From assembly GCA_035570275.1 (NCBI GenBank), contig DATMNI010000328.1:1-25083 (forward strand): a stretch of 25,083 bases of DNA, given 5' to 3'. Source of the stretch: DATMNI01 sp035570275. GTDB lineage: Bacteria > Acidobacteriota > Terriglobia > Bryobacterales > Bryobacteraceae. Position numbers and translations under genes: made by a program. This document shows, piece after piece, positions 14,944 through 23,600 of this stretch; the stretch's first letter is position 1, and every line of letters starts with the position of its first letter. The notes under the pieces are model-generated. The model saw only the letters and a program-made list of their open reading frames with translations, was not told where the DNA came from and did not search any database.

Positions 14944-14966
14944 GGGATTCTTCAGTCGTGAGACGT

Positions 14967-14997
14967 CAGTAGTCAGTTCTCAGTAGTCAGTTTTCAG
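14967..14997. repeat. Tandem 14-base duplication
   Basis: TCAGTAGTCAGTTC is followed at once by TCAGTAGTCAGTTT and then by TCAG. It starts about 20 bases after the aldo/keto reductase stop. Function unknown. Confidence 0.8.
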
Positions 14998-15051
14998 CAT
15001 GAAGCCTCGATTCCATGAAGTGTCGATTCTACACATGGTTCTCTCTTTGAC

Positions 15052-15195
15052 TCATCGCATGATGTGGGCCATTGCGGTGTGCCGTTGGAAGATCGCGTGG
15101 ACGTGATTGGGCATGGCCACGCACGCGTGGAGTTGGTTGAAGCGGCGAACCGCCTCCCCACCTAGGCCCGCGTTCAAAACTGCACCGGCGAGTGT
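15052..15195 (-). pseudogene. Fragment of a REP-associated (IS200-like, Y1/HUH) tyrosine transposase
   Basis: Read on the minus strand, a frame open between a TAG at 15196-15198 and a TGA at 15052-15054 contains VRRFNQLHACVAMPNHVHAI. MPNHVH (15097-15114) is the metal-binding HUH motif of Y1 transposases, and the residues before it fit the typical RAYT pattern leading into this motif. Only about 47 codons remain: there is no N-terminal region and no catalytic tyrosine downstream. It is clearly non-functional. The same class of enzyme is known to mobilise REP hairpins in other bacteria, which is of interest because of the hairpin repeats in this window. Confidence 0.7.
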
Positions 15196-15298
15196 CTAGC
15201 GAGGCATGACAGGGTCGAAAAACCACCTCGCCCATCGGGAATCTCCCGGAGCCTGGTGTGGTTTTTCATGAAGTTTCGCGGGCGGAACGCCCATCCCA

Positions 15299-15324
15299 AC
15301 AGACCACAGAAGACGATGGTCTGT
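15299..15324. terminator. Inverted repeat downstream of the beta-lactamase-fold gene
   Basis: ACAGACCA (15299-15306) and TGGTCTGT (15317-15324) form a perfect 8-bp stem with a 10-base loop, about 60 bases past the stop of the minus-strand gene at 15384. It could terminate that transcript, but no T-run follows; it could equally be a dispersed repeat. Confidence 0.35.
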
Positions 15325-15383
15325 CCTACCTTCTCCCAGAAATGGACAAACTCAAGGCACGGGCATTCCTGCCTGTGTTAGTT

Positions 15384-16622
15384 CTACTCCAGCGCCTGGT
15401 AAGCCAGCCGCTTAAACTGATCTCCCGCCGGAGCGCTGGTGGGGGGCAGCACCTGGATCAGAAAGACACCCATCAAGTGCTCCTGCGGATCGATCCAGAA
15501 GCTTGTCCCCGCAGCCCCGCCCCAGTTGTATTCACCGGCGGAACCCACGGATGTCGACTTTCCCGGTCCCAGATTCACCGCGAACGTAAGCCCGAACCCA
15601 TATCCTTCCGGCACGCCTCCGATGCGGGGCAGATTGCCGAGATGATCGCTCCGCATCAGCTCCACCGTTTTCCGCCCGAGCAGCCGCACGCCCTCCAGTT
15701 GGCCGTCGTTCAGCAGCATCATTACGAAGCGCGCGTAGTCTTCGAGCGTCCCTACCATCCCCGCGCCGCCCAGCAGCAACGCCGGCTTCTTCTTGAAGCT
15801 TTCCTGGAAGGGCGAACTGGAACGCTCGATTCCACCGCCCGGCTTGGGTGCATATAAAGCCGCCAGCCGGCTCCATTTTTCTTCCGGTACATAGAAAGCT
15901 GTATCCTTCATGCCGAGAGGCCCGAAGATGCGCTCTTCGAAAAATCGATCCAGCTTTTTTCCGGAGACCACTTCCACCAGCCGCCCCAGCACGTCGATCG
16001 AGTAGCCGTAACGGAACGTCGTCCCGGGCTGGTCGTTCAACGGCACCGATGCCAGCCGCCTCATCCCTTCCGCCAGATCGAACGGCACCAACGGCGCGAA
16101 ACCCGTCATTTCGATCTTCTTGTACGCCGGCTCACCGCTTTCATCCTTCGGCCCGGCGTAGTCGAGCCCCGACGTATGGCGGAACAGATCGCGAACGGTG
16201 ATCTGGCGGTCGGCTGGAACCGTGTACCAGGTACGCTTGCCCGCGGCGTCGACGCCCTCGCGCGCTACGGTCATCCTGGCGAATTCCGGCAGGTACTTCG
16301 ATACCGGGTCGTTGAGCGAAAACTTGCCCTCTTCGTAGAGCATCATCGCCGCCACGCCGGTGACCGCCTTCGTCATCGAGAACATGCGCACGATGGTGTC
16401 CGGTTTCATCTCGCCCCAGGTCTCACGAAACACAACCTTCCCGTGGCGAGCGATCAGCCCCGAAGCGCCCGCCAGCCGGCCCGCCGCCACGTGCTCCTGC
16501 ATCACGGTACTGATGCGATTTAAGCGATCGCGAGAGAAGCCGGCCTGCTCCGGAGCGCCTGTGGGCAGGCTGGCTCCGAATACCAGCGACGCTATCAAGC
16601 CGAAAATCAATAGGATTCGCAT
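15384..16622 (-). CDS. Secreted serine hydrolase of the beta-lactamase (class C / EstB-like) family
   Basis: The ATG at 16622 gives 412 residues beginning with a clear signal peptide (MRILLIFGLIASLVFGAS). The nucleophile motif SxxK is in MFSMTKAVTG (Ser82, Lys85), followed by FRHTSGLDY and the tyrosine motif region RYGYSIDVLG (Tyr207, with Ile where YxN usually has Asn). Near the C-terminus NWGGAAGTSFWID replaces the KTG box, as in many esterase-type members. It is more likely a periplasmic esterase or D-amino-acid-peptide hydrolase than a resistance enzyme. The open frame extends 33 codons upstream, but without a signal peptide. TATAAC lies seven bases before the ATG. Confidence 0.9.
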   Translation of the reverse strand: MRILLIFGLIASLVFGASLPTGAPEQAGFSRDRLNRISTVMQEHVAAGRLAGASGLIARHGKVVFRETWGEMKPDTIVRMFSMTKAVTGVAAMMLYEEGKFSLNDPVSKYLPEFARMTVAREGVDAAGKRTWYTVPADRQITVRDLFRHTSGLDYAGPKDESGEPAYKKIEMTGFAPLVPFDLAEGMRRLASVPLNDQPGTTFRYGYSIDVLGRLVEVVSGKKLDRFFEERIFGPLGMKDTAFYVPEEKWSRLAALYAPKPGGGIERSSSPFQESFKKKPALLLGGAGMVGTLEDYARFVMMLLNDGQLEGVRLLGRKTVELMRSDHLGNLPRIGGVPEGYGFGLTFAVNLGPGKSTSVGSAGEYNWGGAAGTSFWIDPQEHLMGVFLIQVLPPTSAPAGDQFKRLAYQALE

Positions 16623-16629
16623 GAGCGTA

Positions 16630-16635
16630 GTTATA
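16630..16635 (-). promoter_or_regulatory. Candidate -10 box for a leaderless beta-lactamase-fold mRNA
   Basis: On the minus strand TATAAC ends exactly seven bases before the ATG at 16622 and there is no Shine-Dalgarno in between. It is the best match to TATAAT among the three similarly spaced boxes in the window. Confidence 0.45.
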
Positions 16636-16686
16636 TCACACAGGCCCTCAAAACCAGCCACCCGCGGCGCACTGTCCTTCGGTAAA

Positions 16687-16742
16687 ATTCCGAACGCGCT
16701 CGGAATAAAAGTTCCGCCCACGGGGTATAGGACTCACGTGAG
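16687..16742. promoter_or_regulatory. Palindromes in the divergent promoter region of the PAP2-like gene
   Basis: ATTCCG (16687-16692) pairs with CGGAAT (16701-16706), which overlaps another short pair CGGAA/TTCCG (16701-16716). TATAGG at 16726-16731 is a possible -10. A perfect 10-base palindrome CTCACGTGAG (16733-16742) follows and overlaps the ribosome binding site of the plus-strand gene. A regulator binding here could block both transcription and translation initiation; this is inference. Confidence 0.4.
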
Positions 16743-16749
16743 GTGATTT

Positions 16750-18090
16750 TTGCAAATACGTCAAGTCTTGATCGCGGCCGCAGTTTCGGTGTGCGGGCTT
16801 GGTGCCCAAATCGAGCCGGCCGCGGGCACATGGAAAACCTGGGTGGTGCCGTCTGTCAGCCAGATACGCCTTCCCGCACCCCCCAACGCAGCAGCTTCGG
16901 CGGCGGAGATCCAAACCATAAAAAGCCTGATGGCCGAATCCAACCCGGACACCAGGGCGCAGGTCGCCTACTGGGACGCCGGCCCGCCCGGCTACCGATG
17001 GATGCAGTTGGCTTCGCAGCAAATGCTGGCGCAGAATGTGGCCGCGCCCCTGTTTACGCGCGGCATGGCGCTGGTCGCCGCGGCGATATACGATGCAACC
17101 ATCGCGGCATGGGACTCGAAATACGCGTGGAACCGTCCGGCCCCGAGCGCCATGGATTCCAGCATACAACCGCTGACGACCATCCCCAAGGTTCCTGCCT
17201 ATCCGTCCGAACATGCGGTGGTGGCGGGCGCGGCTTCGGTTGTGATGGCTTACCTTTTTCCAGCCATGGGCGAGACCTATACCGATCTGGCGGAAGAGGC
17301 CGCACGGTCTCGCATGTTCGCCGGCGCGGCGTTTCCAAGCGATGTAAGCGCCGGATTGCAACTGGGCCGGCAGGTGGGCCAAATGGCCATCGCGTACGCC
17401 TTGGCGGATGGCTCCAGCACGCCGTTCACCGGGACCTTCGCCGCGGCGCCCGGAGTGTGGGGCAGTGCCACGCCCGTCACGCCGCTGGCCGGGTCGTGGA
17501 AGCCATGGACCCTGTCATCGGGCAGCCAGTTCCGTCTGCCCGCGCCTCCCGCGGCCAGTTCTCCCGACTTTCAGGCGCAGGTCGCAACGGTTAAGAACTT
17601 CGCGCGCACCAATGCCACGAATCACGCCGCATGGTTCTGGCAGCCTTCGTTCCTCACCCCCTGGCTGGATACGGTGAATCTGGAGATTTTCCAGAATCAT
17701 CTGGATGGCAATGCTCCTCGCGCCGCGCGCGTGTACGCGCTGGAAGCGGTGGCCCAGCACGATGCCACCATCGCCTGCTGGGATACCAAGTTCACCTATC
17801 TCGAACTGCGGCCCCCCTTGGCCGATCCCACGATCGTTCCCGTCTTCGCGCTGCCGCAGCACCCGGGTTTTCCGTCGGGACATGGCTGCGCGTCGGGAGC
17901 GGCCGCGGCGGTGATGAGCTATCTGTTTCCGAATGACGCTCAGTCGTTTGCGGCCATGGCGCTGGATGCGGGCACTTCCACCTTCGACGCGGCCATTCAC
18001 ACGATGTTCGATGTCACCCAGGGCCTGGCACAGGGTGGACAAGTCGGGCAATCGGTAGTCAAGCACGCTCAGGCCGACGGTGCCCAGTAA
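16750..18090 (+). CDS. Tandemly duplicated PAP2 / vanadium-haloperoxidase-like secreted protein
   Basis: The TTG at 16750 follows GAGGTGA closely and opens a signal peptide (about 1-19); total 446 residues. Two homologous halves are visible: GTWKTW...QIRLPAPP (27-45) matches GSWKPW...QFRLPAPP (249-267), and YPSEHAVVAGAASVVMAYLFP matches FPSGHGCASGAAAAVMSYLFP. The PAP2/haloperoxidase fold uses KX6RP, PSGH and SRX5HX3D to bind phosphate or vanadate. Half 1 has Lys124, Arg129, PSEH (152-155), Ser187-Arg188 and Asp198, but Ala194 in place of the key histidine. Half 2 has a full KX6RP (347-355), PSGH (375-378), His417 and Asp421, but Thr411 in place of the arginine. A phosphatase or haloperoxidase role is possible; activity is uncertain. 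Confidence 0.82.
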   Translation: MQIRQVLIAAAVSVCGLGAQIEPAAGTWKTWVVPSVSQIRLPAPPNAAASAAEIQTIKSLMAESNPDTRAQVAYWDAGPPGYRWMQLASQQMLAQNVAAPLFTRGMALVAAAIYDATIAAWDSKYAWNRPAPSAMDSSIQPLTTIPKVPAYPSEHAVVAGAASVVMAYLFPAMGETYTDLAEEAARSRMFAGAAFPSDVSAGLQLGRQVGQMAIAYALADGSSTPFTGTFAAAPGVWGSATPVTPLAGSWKPWTLSSGSQFRLPAPPAASSPDFQAQVATVKNFARTNATNHAAWFWQPSFLTPWLDTVNLEIFQNHLDGNAPRAARVYALEAVAQHDATIACWDTKFTYLELRPPLADPTIVPVFALPQHPGFPSGHGCASGAAAAVMSYLFPNDAQSFAAMALDAGTSTFDAAIHTMFDVTQGLAQGGQVGQSVVKHAQADGAQ

Positions 18091-18136
18091 CCACGCCCAA
18101 TAACGACCCCCAATAACGAAAGGACCAACCATCGAC

Positions 18137-19966
18137 ATGCGGAAAACTCTACTATCGGGAATACTCACATTGGCGTGCGCAGGCTGGTGCTCCGCTGCCA
18201 ACAAATACGTCCAGCACAATCTGGTTTCGGACCTCACGGGCATGGCGGACCATCTGGATCCGTGCCTGATCAATCCGTGGGGAATCGTGGCGTCACCCAC
18301 CAGCCCGTTCTGGGTTTCAGCCAACCGAACCGGCCTCTCCACCCTTTATGACGGCAACGGCACCCCGGCAAGCCTGATTGTCGGCGTACCGGGACCCGCC
18401 GGCGCCACGCCTCCCGCTCAGCAATGTGGGACGACGGCGTTGGGACCTGGAGCGCCGTCGGGTATTATCTTCAACGACACCACGTCCTTCGTTCTCGGCA
18501 GTTCGCCGGCGAGCTTCATCTTCTCCAGTGAGCAGGGCTTGATTGTCGGATGGAACGGCGCGGCCGGCAAATCCGGCGGGATCATGGCGGACCGCTCGGC
18601 GGCAGGTTCGGTCTACAAAGGGCTCGCCACCGCCACCCGCTCAGAGGGCCCTCTGCTGTACGCTGCCGATTTCGGGAACGGCAAGATAGATGTCTTCGAC
18701 GCCCAAATGCATCTGCTGTCGCTCTCCGGAGCGTTCACCGATCCAAGCATTCCGGGGGGCTATGCGCCATTCAACATCCAGAACCTGGGCGGCTCGCTCT
18801 ACGTTACCTACGCCAAACAGAACGCGGCGCATCACGACGATGTGGCGGGATCTGGAAATGGCTACGTCGACGTCTACGATCTCAACGGCCTCCTGCTGCA
18901 GCGCCTGGTTTCCGCCGGTCCGCTGAATTCGCCCTGGGGCATGGCCGTCGCACCCGCCGGGTTCGGCGACTTCGGCGGCGCGCTTCTGGTGGGTAATTTT
19001 GGCGACGGCGCGATCAACGCATTCGACCTGGTGAGCGGAAAGTTTCTGGGGGCGCTGCAGGATGGCAAAGGCGCCGCGATTCATATCCTGGGGCTGTGGG
19101 GCCTGATGTTCGGCAACGGCAGCCGCGCCACTCCCGCCGCTGCCCCCTCCGGCGGCGATGCCAATACACTCTACTTCGCCGCGGGCATCGCCGGGCCGGA
19201 TACGGTCGAGTCGCACGGGCTGCTGGGAACCATTCAGCCCGCCCCTTCGATCGGCGCCAACGGCGTGGTAAATGCCGCCAGCTCTTTAGCCACCACCGCG
19301 CCGGGAACGTTTACCACGATCTTCGGTGACGGACTGGCCGCGACCACACGTAGCTGGACCACGGCCGAGTTGGCGAATGGCAAACTCCCCGTTCAACTGG
19401 ACGGAGTCTCCGTTACGATTAATGGCAAGCCGGCGTATCTCTACTATGTGAGTCCGAAGCAGATCGACGTGATCGCGCCCGCCGATCCGACGACCGGTCC
19501 GGTTCCGGTGGTAGTGACGAACAACGGCGTTGCCAGCGCCTCCTCAACGACGCAGTTGCAGACCGCTGCGCCAGCTTTCTTTTCAATCGGAGGATACGTG
19601 ATTGCCACGCACGCCAACGGGTCGCTGGCCGGTCCGCCGAGTGTGCTGGCAGGCGCCACTCCGGCAGTGCCGGGAGAAGTGATTGTGGTCTACGGTACGG
19701 GATTTGGTCCCACGAATCCGGCCGTCGATGGGTTGGTCTTGTCTTCACCCGCCAATCTCGCCGCGGCCCCGGCGATCACGATTGGAGGAGGAACCGCAAC
19801 GGTACAATTCGCCGGGTTGAGCGCGCCGGGTCTCGATCAAATCAATGTGACAGTTCCGGCTCTTCCGCCCGGTTCCACGGGCATTGTGAATGTTCCGATC
19901 CGCGCCACGGCGGGGCCAGCCAGCACGCCGGCAGGGTTGCTGGTGGCCGTGCAGTCCGGAAATTGA
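18137..19966 (+). CDS. Secreted TIGR03118 family protein with C-terminal TIGR03437 domain
   Basis: The 609-residue product has a signal peptide (about 1-21). Residues from about 25 to 365 match the TIGR03118 family: NLVSDLTGMADHLDPCLINPWGI, then propeller-like segments such as LYAADFGNGKIDVFDA and LLVGNFGDGAINAFDL. From about 370 to 605 follows the TIGR03437 domain (NGVVNAASS, YYVSPKQIDVIAPADPTTG, VPGEVIVVYGTGFGPTNP, GLDQINVTVP), a module abundant in Solibacter-type Acidobacteriota. The molecular function of both is unknown; a surface or matrix role is plausible. AAAGGA lies upstream of the ATG at a longer spacing than usual. It starts 46 bases after the PAP2-like gene, on the same strand, so the two may form one unit. 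Confidence 0.9.
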   Translation: MRKTLLSGILTLACAGWCSAANKYVQHNLVSDLTGMADHLDPCLINPWGIVASPTSPFWVSANRTGLSTLYDGNGTPASLIVGVPGPAGATPPAQQCGTTALGPGAPSGIIFNDTTSFVLGSSPASFIFSSEQGLIVGWNGAAGKSGGIMADRSAAGSVYKGLATATRSEGPLLYAADFGNGKIDVFDAQMHLLSLSGAFTDPSIPGGYAPFNIQNLGGSLYVTYAKQNAAHHDDVAGSGNGYVDVYDLNGLLLQRLVSAGPLNSPWGMAVAPAGFGDFGGALLVGNFGDGAINAFDLVSGKFLGALQDGKGAAIHILGLWGLMFGNGSRATPAAAPSGGDANTLYFAAGIAGPDTVESHGLLGTIQPAPSIGANGVVNAASSLATTAPGTFTTIFGDGLAATTRSWTTAELANGKLPVQLDGVSVTINGKPAYLYYVSPKQIDVIAPADPTTGPVPVVVTNNGVASASSTTQLQTAAPAFFSIGGYVIATHANGSLAGPPSVLAGATPAVPGEVIVVYGTGFGPTNPAVDGLVLSSPANLAAAPAITIGGGTATVQFAGLSAPGLDQINVTVPALPPGSTGIVNVPIRATAGPASTPAGLLVAVQSGN

Positions 19967-20051
19967 GCCGCATTGGGCCGGCGAACCTGCCGCCGGCCCG
20001 CTTCCCCGGAACGATACCGGGTCGCGCCCGCGGGTGCGTTTGCCGGTGGCG

Positions 20052-20057
20052 TATACT
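20052..20057 (+). promoter_or_regulatory. TATACT -10-like box before the broken antitoxin-like gene
   Basis: TATACT (five of six bases of the -10 consensus) lies 16 bases upstream of the ATG at 20074. No matching -35 is obvious. Confidence 0.35.
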
Positions 20058-20073
20058 GAAAGCGGCGTGAGCT

Positions 20074-20305
20074 ATGGCTAAGGAATACATCGAGCAGCGC
20101 AACGGCGGCTGAGTCTTTCCCCGCCTTGGGCCTGGAGCAGATCTTCTCCGCTCTGGCCTTCTATACCGCGAATCGGGAAGTGGTGGATCAACACCTGCAC
20201 GAAGCCCGCTAGGAATTTGAGACCCTGCGCCGGCAAGCTCGTCAAAACAATCCGGCACTCTACGCGAAACTCGACGAAGCGCGCCGAAGAGCGCATACCC
20301 CAGTG
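20074..20305 (+). pseudogene. Decayed DUF433 antitoxin-like gene
   Basis: The ATG at 20074 starts MAKEYIEQRNGG and hits TGA at 20110-20112. One frame over, the sequence continues at 20111 with ESFPALGLEQIFSALAFYTANREVVDQHLHEA, then an in-frame TAG and EFETLRRQARQNNP. These pieces match the start and the second half of DUF433 proteins, which normally have about 75-120 residues. The middle (the part following the NGG turn) is deleted, one frameshift and one nonsense codon are present, and the end no longer terminates at the downstream start. DUF433 proteins are commonly encoded directly before DUF5615 PIN-like proteins, as here, and are regarded as the antitoxin of that pair. Confidence 0.75.
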
Positions 20306-20306
20306 C

Positions 20307-20456
20307 ATGAGGCCGCGATTTCAGGCGGACGCCGGTTTCAACCACAAAATCGTAGTTGGCCTTCGCCGGAGGAAACCGTCCGTGGATTTCCTGAGCGCTT
20401 ATGACGGTGGTGTGGTCGGCGCGCCCGATCCCGGCGTGTTGAGCATCGCTGCGGAT
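20307..20456 (+). pseudogene. Truncated DUF5615 PIN-like toxin gene
   Basis: From the ATG at 20307 the frame encodes MRPRFQADAGFNHKIVVGLRR, then DFLSAYDGGVVGAPDPGVLSIAAD, which is the N-terminal half of DUF5615 PIN-like proteins (predicted ribonucleases of the VapC type). The similarity stops after about 50 residues. The usual region with a SHD-type acidic motif is missing, so it should be inactive. The frame runs on to 20585 through unrelated sequence and a copy of the twin-hairpin element. It follows the decayed antitoxin-like gene and the whole pair appears to be a fossil module. Confidence 0.75.
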
Positions 20457-20491
20457 TGTGAACCCGCTGCCGCGAGCGTCGGCATGGGCCC

Positions 20492-20537
20492 AACAGGCGG
20501 ATTGCCAATCCGCCGCAGGTTAGCAACCTGCCCCACA
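20492..20537 (-). repeat. Twin-hairpin dispersed element, copy 5
   Basis: A full reverse copy with stems GCAGGTT-GCT-AACCTGC and GGCGGATT-GGC-AATCCGCC (minus strand); only its outermost two bases differ from the other copies. It begins 36 bases after the point where DUF5615 similarity ends. Confidence 0.92.
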
Positions 20538-20690
20538 AACCGGCCGCTCCGGCATTACCCCATTGAAAACAACCACGTTCGATAGGGTTACGAACGTAAC
20601 CGAACAACCGTTTTGAACTGGACGGCGGCACGGATCGGGCGCAGAATGTGCCAGAGACTCAAGAAAATCCCAAAGGGGTCAAGAGGGAAT

Positions 20691-23600
20691 ATGAGACGAA
20701 GCCAGTTGTCGATGTTCGGATTGGCGCTGCTCCTTGCTTTTGTGCAAGCCGGGCGGGCGCAGGAAGTCACCGGCGCAATCACGGGGAAGATCACCGATCC
20801 TTCCGGCTCCGCTATCGCGGGCGCCAACGTGAACGCCAAAGACATGGACCGGGGTACGGTCTGGAAATCGCAGACCAACGACGCCGGCATCTACAACCTG
20901 CCGCGTCTCCCGATCGGGCGCTACCAGGTTCGCGTGGAGGCCAACGGCTTCCAGACGGCCGTCCACTCGGAGTTCGATCTGGTCATGAACCAGACCGCCA
21001 CCATCGATGTGAAGCTGACCATCGGGCAGGTGTCGCAGCAGATAGAGGTCACCTCGGCGGCGCCGGTGCTGCAGACGCAGACCACCGAGGTGGGCACGGT
21101 GATGGAGGCGGGCGCCATCGCCGGCCTGCCGCTGGAAACGCGCAACTACAATCAACTGACGCTGCTGACGCCGGGTGCGGTGACCATCAGCCCGGCGTCG
21201 TTCAACACCGGCCAAAAAACGTTCAACGCGGCGCGGCCGAACCTCAACGGCAACCGCGAGCAGGCCAACTACTACCTGCTGGACGGGATGGAGAACACCG
21301 AGTTCGTCGACAACAACGTGGCGTATTCGCCCAACGTGGACGCCATCCAGGAGTTCAACGTCACCACCAACAACCCGAGCGCGGAGTTGGGCCAGTTCCT
21401 GGGCGGCGTGATCAGCGTCAGCCTGAAATCCGGCACCAACCAGTTCCATGGCAACGTATTTGAGTATCTGCGCAACGATTTCTTTAATGCTAACGAGTGG
21501 TCCAACAACTTCAACGGGCTACCCACGCCGCGGCAGCGGTGGAACGAGTTCGGCGGCACCGTGGGCGGCCCCATCAAGCGCGACAAGCTCTTCTTCTTCG
21601 CCGATTACCAGGGCTCGCGCTTCGACCTGCCGGCCAGTTCCAGCCCGCACTCCACGTTCACGGCGCAGAACGTCAGCGGCAACCTCTCGGACCTGGGCGT
21701 GGCGCTGCACTATCCCGGCACCACGGTGGCGATGCCATCCGACCTCACCAGGGCGGCGGTCTGCGGCCCGGGGCAGAAGATGGGCGTCAACGCCTGTATC
21801 GCCGGCCTGAGCCCGGCCGCGCTGAAGATCGCCTCCGCCTTGCCCAAACCGAACCTGCCGGGCCTGGCGAACGGCACCTCCAACAACCTGAACAACGTCG
21901 TGCAGAATTACACCCACGGCAACCAGGGCGACATCAAAATGGATTGGGCGCCCACCGGCAGCGACCATTTCTTCGCGCGCTACTCGCAGCAGCACATCGT
22001 CAATCCGATTGTGAACAGCGAAGCCTTCCAGTACTCGGGCAACGGCAGCAACGTCTTCCCGCTGCAGCAGGCGGTACTGAATTATACGCGGACTGTCAAC
22101 GCCACGCTGTTGAACGATTTCCGCGTGGGGATGAACTACTTCCCCGCCGAAGCCAGCACCCAGGCGTTGAGTACCACGGCCGGCGCCAACCTGATTCCCG
22201 GCCAGCCGACGCAGTACCTGCCCGGCCTCTCCTTTGCCAGTTCGCGGCTGGGCGGCCAGTTGAACGGCCCGTTCGCCTTCGGCACCACCGACGGTCCGGA
22301 AATCTTCCACCAGACCGCCATCCAGGTGTCGGACACGGCCGTCTGGAGCCGCAACGCGCATACGGTGAAGATGGGCTTCCAGTTGAGCCGCTACCGCAAC
22401 AACTACGTTCCCGCCACCAGCAGTGACGGCGCGGCGGGGCAGATCGGTTTCAACGGGACGTACACGGGCTACTCGGAAGCCGACTTCTTCGTGGGCCTGC
22501 CCTCGTACATGGGCTATGGCCTTGGCTTTTCGGGAACGGTGGGGCAGCGCAACGACGCTCTGGGCGCGTTCGTGCAGGACGACTGGCGCGTCTCCAAAAA
22601 GCTGACGGTCAACTTTGGCGTGCGCTGGCAGCTTTTCACGCCCATCTACGAAGTGCACGACCGCATGACCAACATCGGGATGTACAGCGGCCAGATCATG
22701 CTGGCGGGGCAGAACGGCAACAGCCGCGCGCTTTACAACCAGTACAACGGCATCGCCAACTTCCTGCCGCGCCTGGGGCTGGCGTACAGCCTGGACGATA
22801 AGACCGTGATCCGCGCGGCGTTTTCGCGCTCCAGTTTCCAGGAGGGCACCGGCGAGTTCAACCGCCTGGCGACCAACGCGCCGTGGAATGTCGACCTGGT
22901 GGGCCAGTGGGGCGCGGCGGACGCCAACGGCGCCATCCCGGCGAACCAGGTAACGCTGGACCAGGGCTTCGGCGCGCTGGGCGCCACCAGCGGGTGCACC
23001 GTGCAGAACGTGACCTCGGCGCCGAAATCGTGCTTCGCGGGCGTACGCATCCACGCCACCGATCCGAACTACCGGCCGTCGATTAACAACGGCTGGAATC
23101 TCACCATCCAGCGGCAGCTCACTAGTTCACTGACGCTGCAGGCCGGTTACGTAGGCCAGCATAGCGACCACCTGGCAGCCATTTACAACATGGGGCAGAA
23201 TGTCTTGCAGGCCGATGGCTCAGCCACTCCGGGACCCTATCTGGCCGGCAACCCCGCGCTGAAGAACGCCGGCACCGGGCAGCAGCGCCTGAATACCACC
23301 ACGGCCATCCAGAACTACGACGGGCTACAGCTTGTGGCGCGGGAGCGGCTGGCGAAGGGCCTGGGCTTCCAGCTCAATTACACCTGGTCCAAGTGCCTGA
23401 CTAACAACCAGGGTTACTACGGCCGGTATGGCAACGCCGCCCCCGCGCAGACCACGGCCGACGTCGCATTCCAGTCTTACGTCTACAACGTCAAGCTGGA
23501 TTACGGCCTGTGCGACGCCGACGTGACCCACATCTTCAGCGGCTACGTGAACTACGATCTGCCATTCAAAAGCGCCAGCAAGAGCCTCAACGCAGTGATC

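Larger units (their letters stand above)
14944..15383. other. Intergenic region with repeats and a transposase remnant
   Basis: These 440 bases contain a 14-base tandem duplication (about 14967-14997), a decayed transposase fragment (15052-15195) and an inverted repeat (15299-15324). I see no intact gene. Confidence 0.7.

Noticed and set aside
15029..15235. 68-codon minus-strand open frame
   Set aside because: It is out of frame with the MPNHVH transposase remnant that lies in the same place and has no features of its own.
21519..23054. 511-codon minus-strand open frame within the TonB-dependent receptor
   Set aside because: It has no recognisable domains and is antisense to a well-supported receptor gene.
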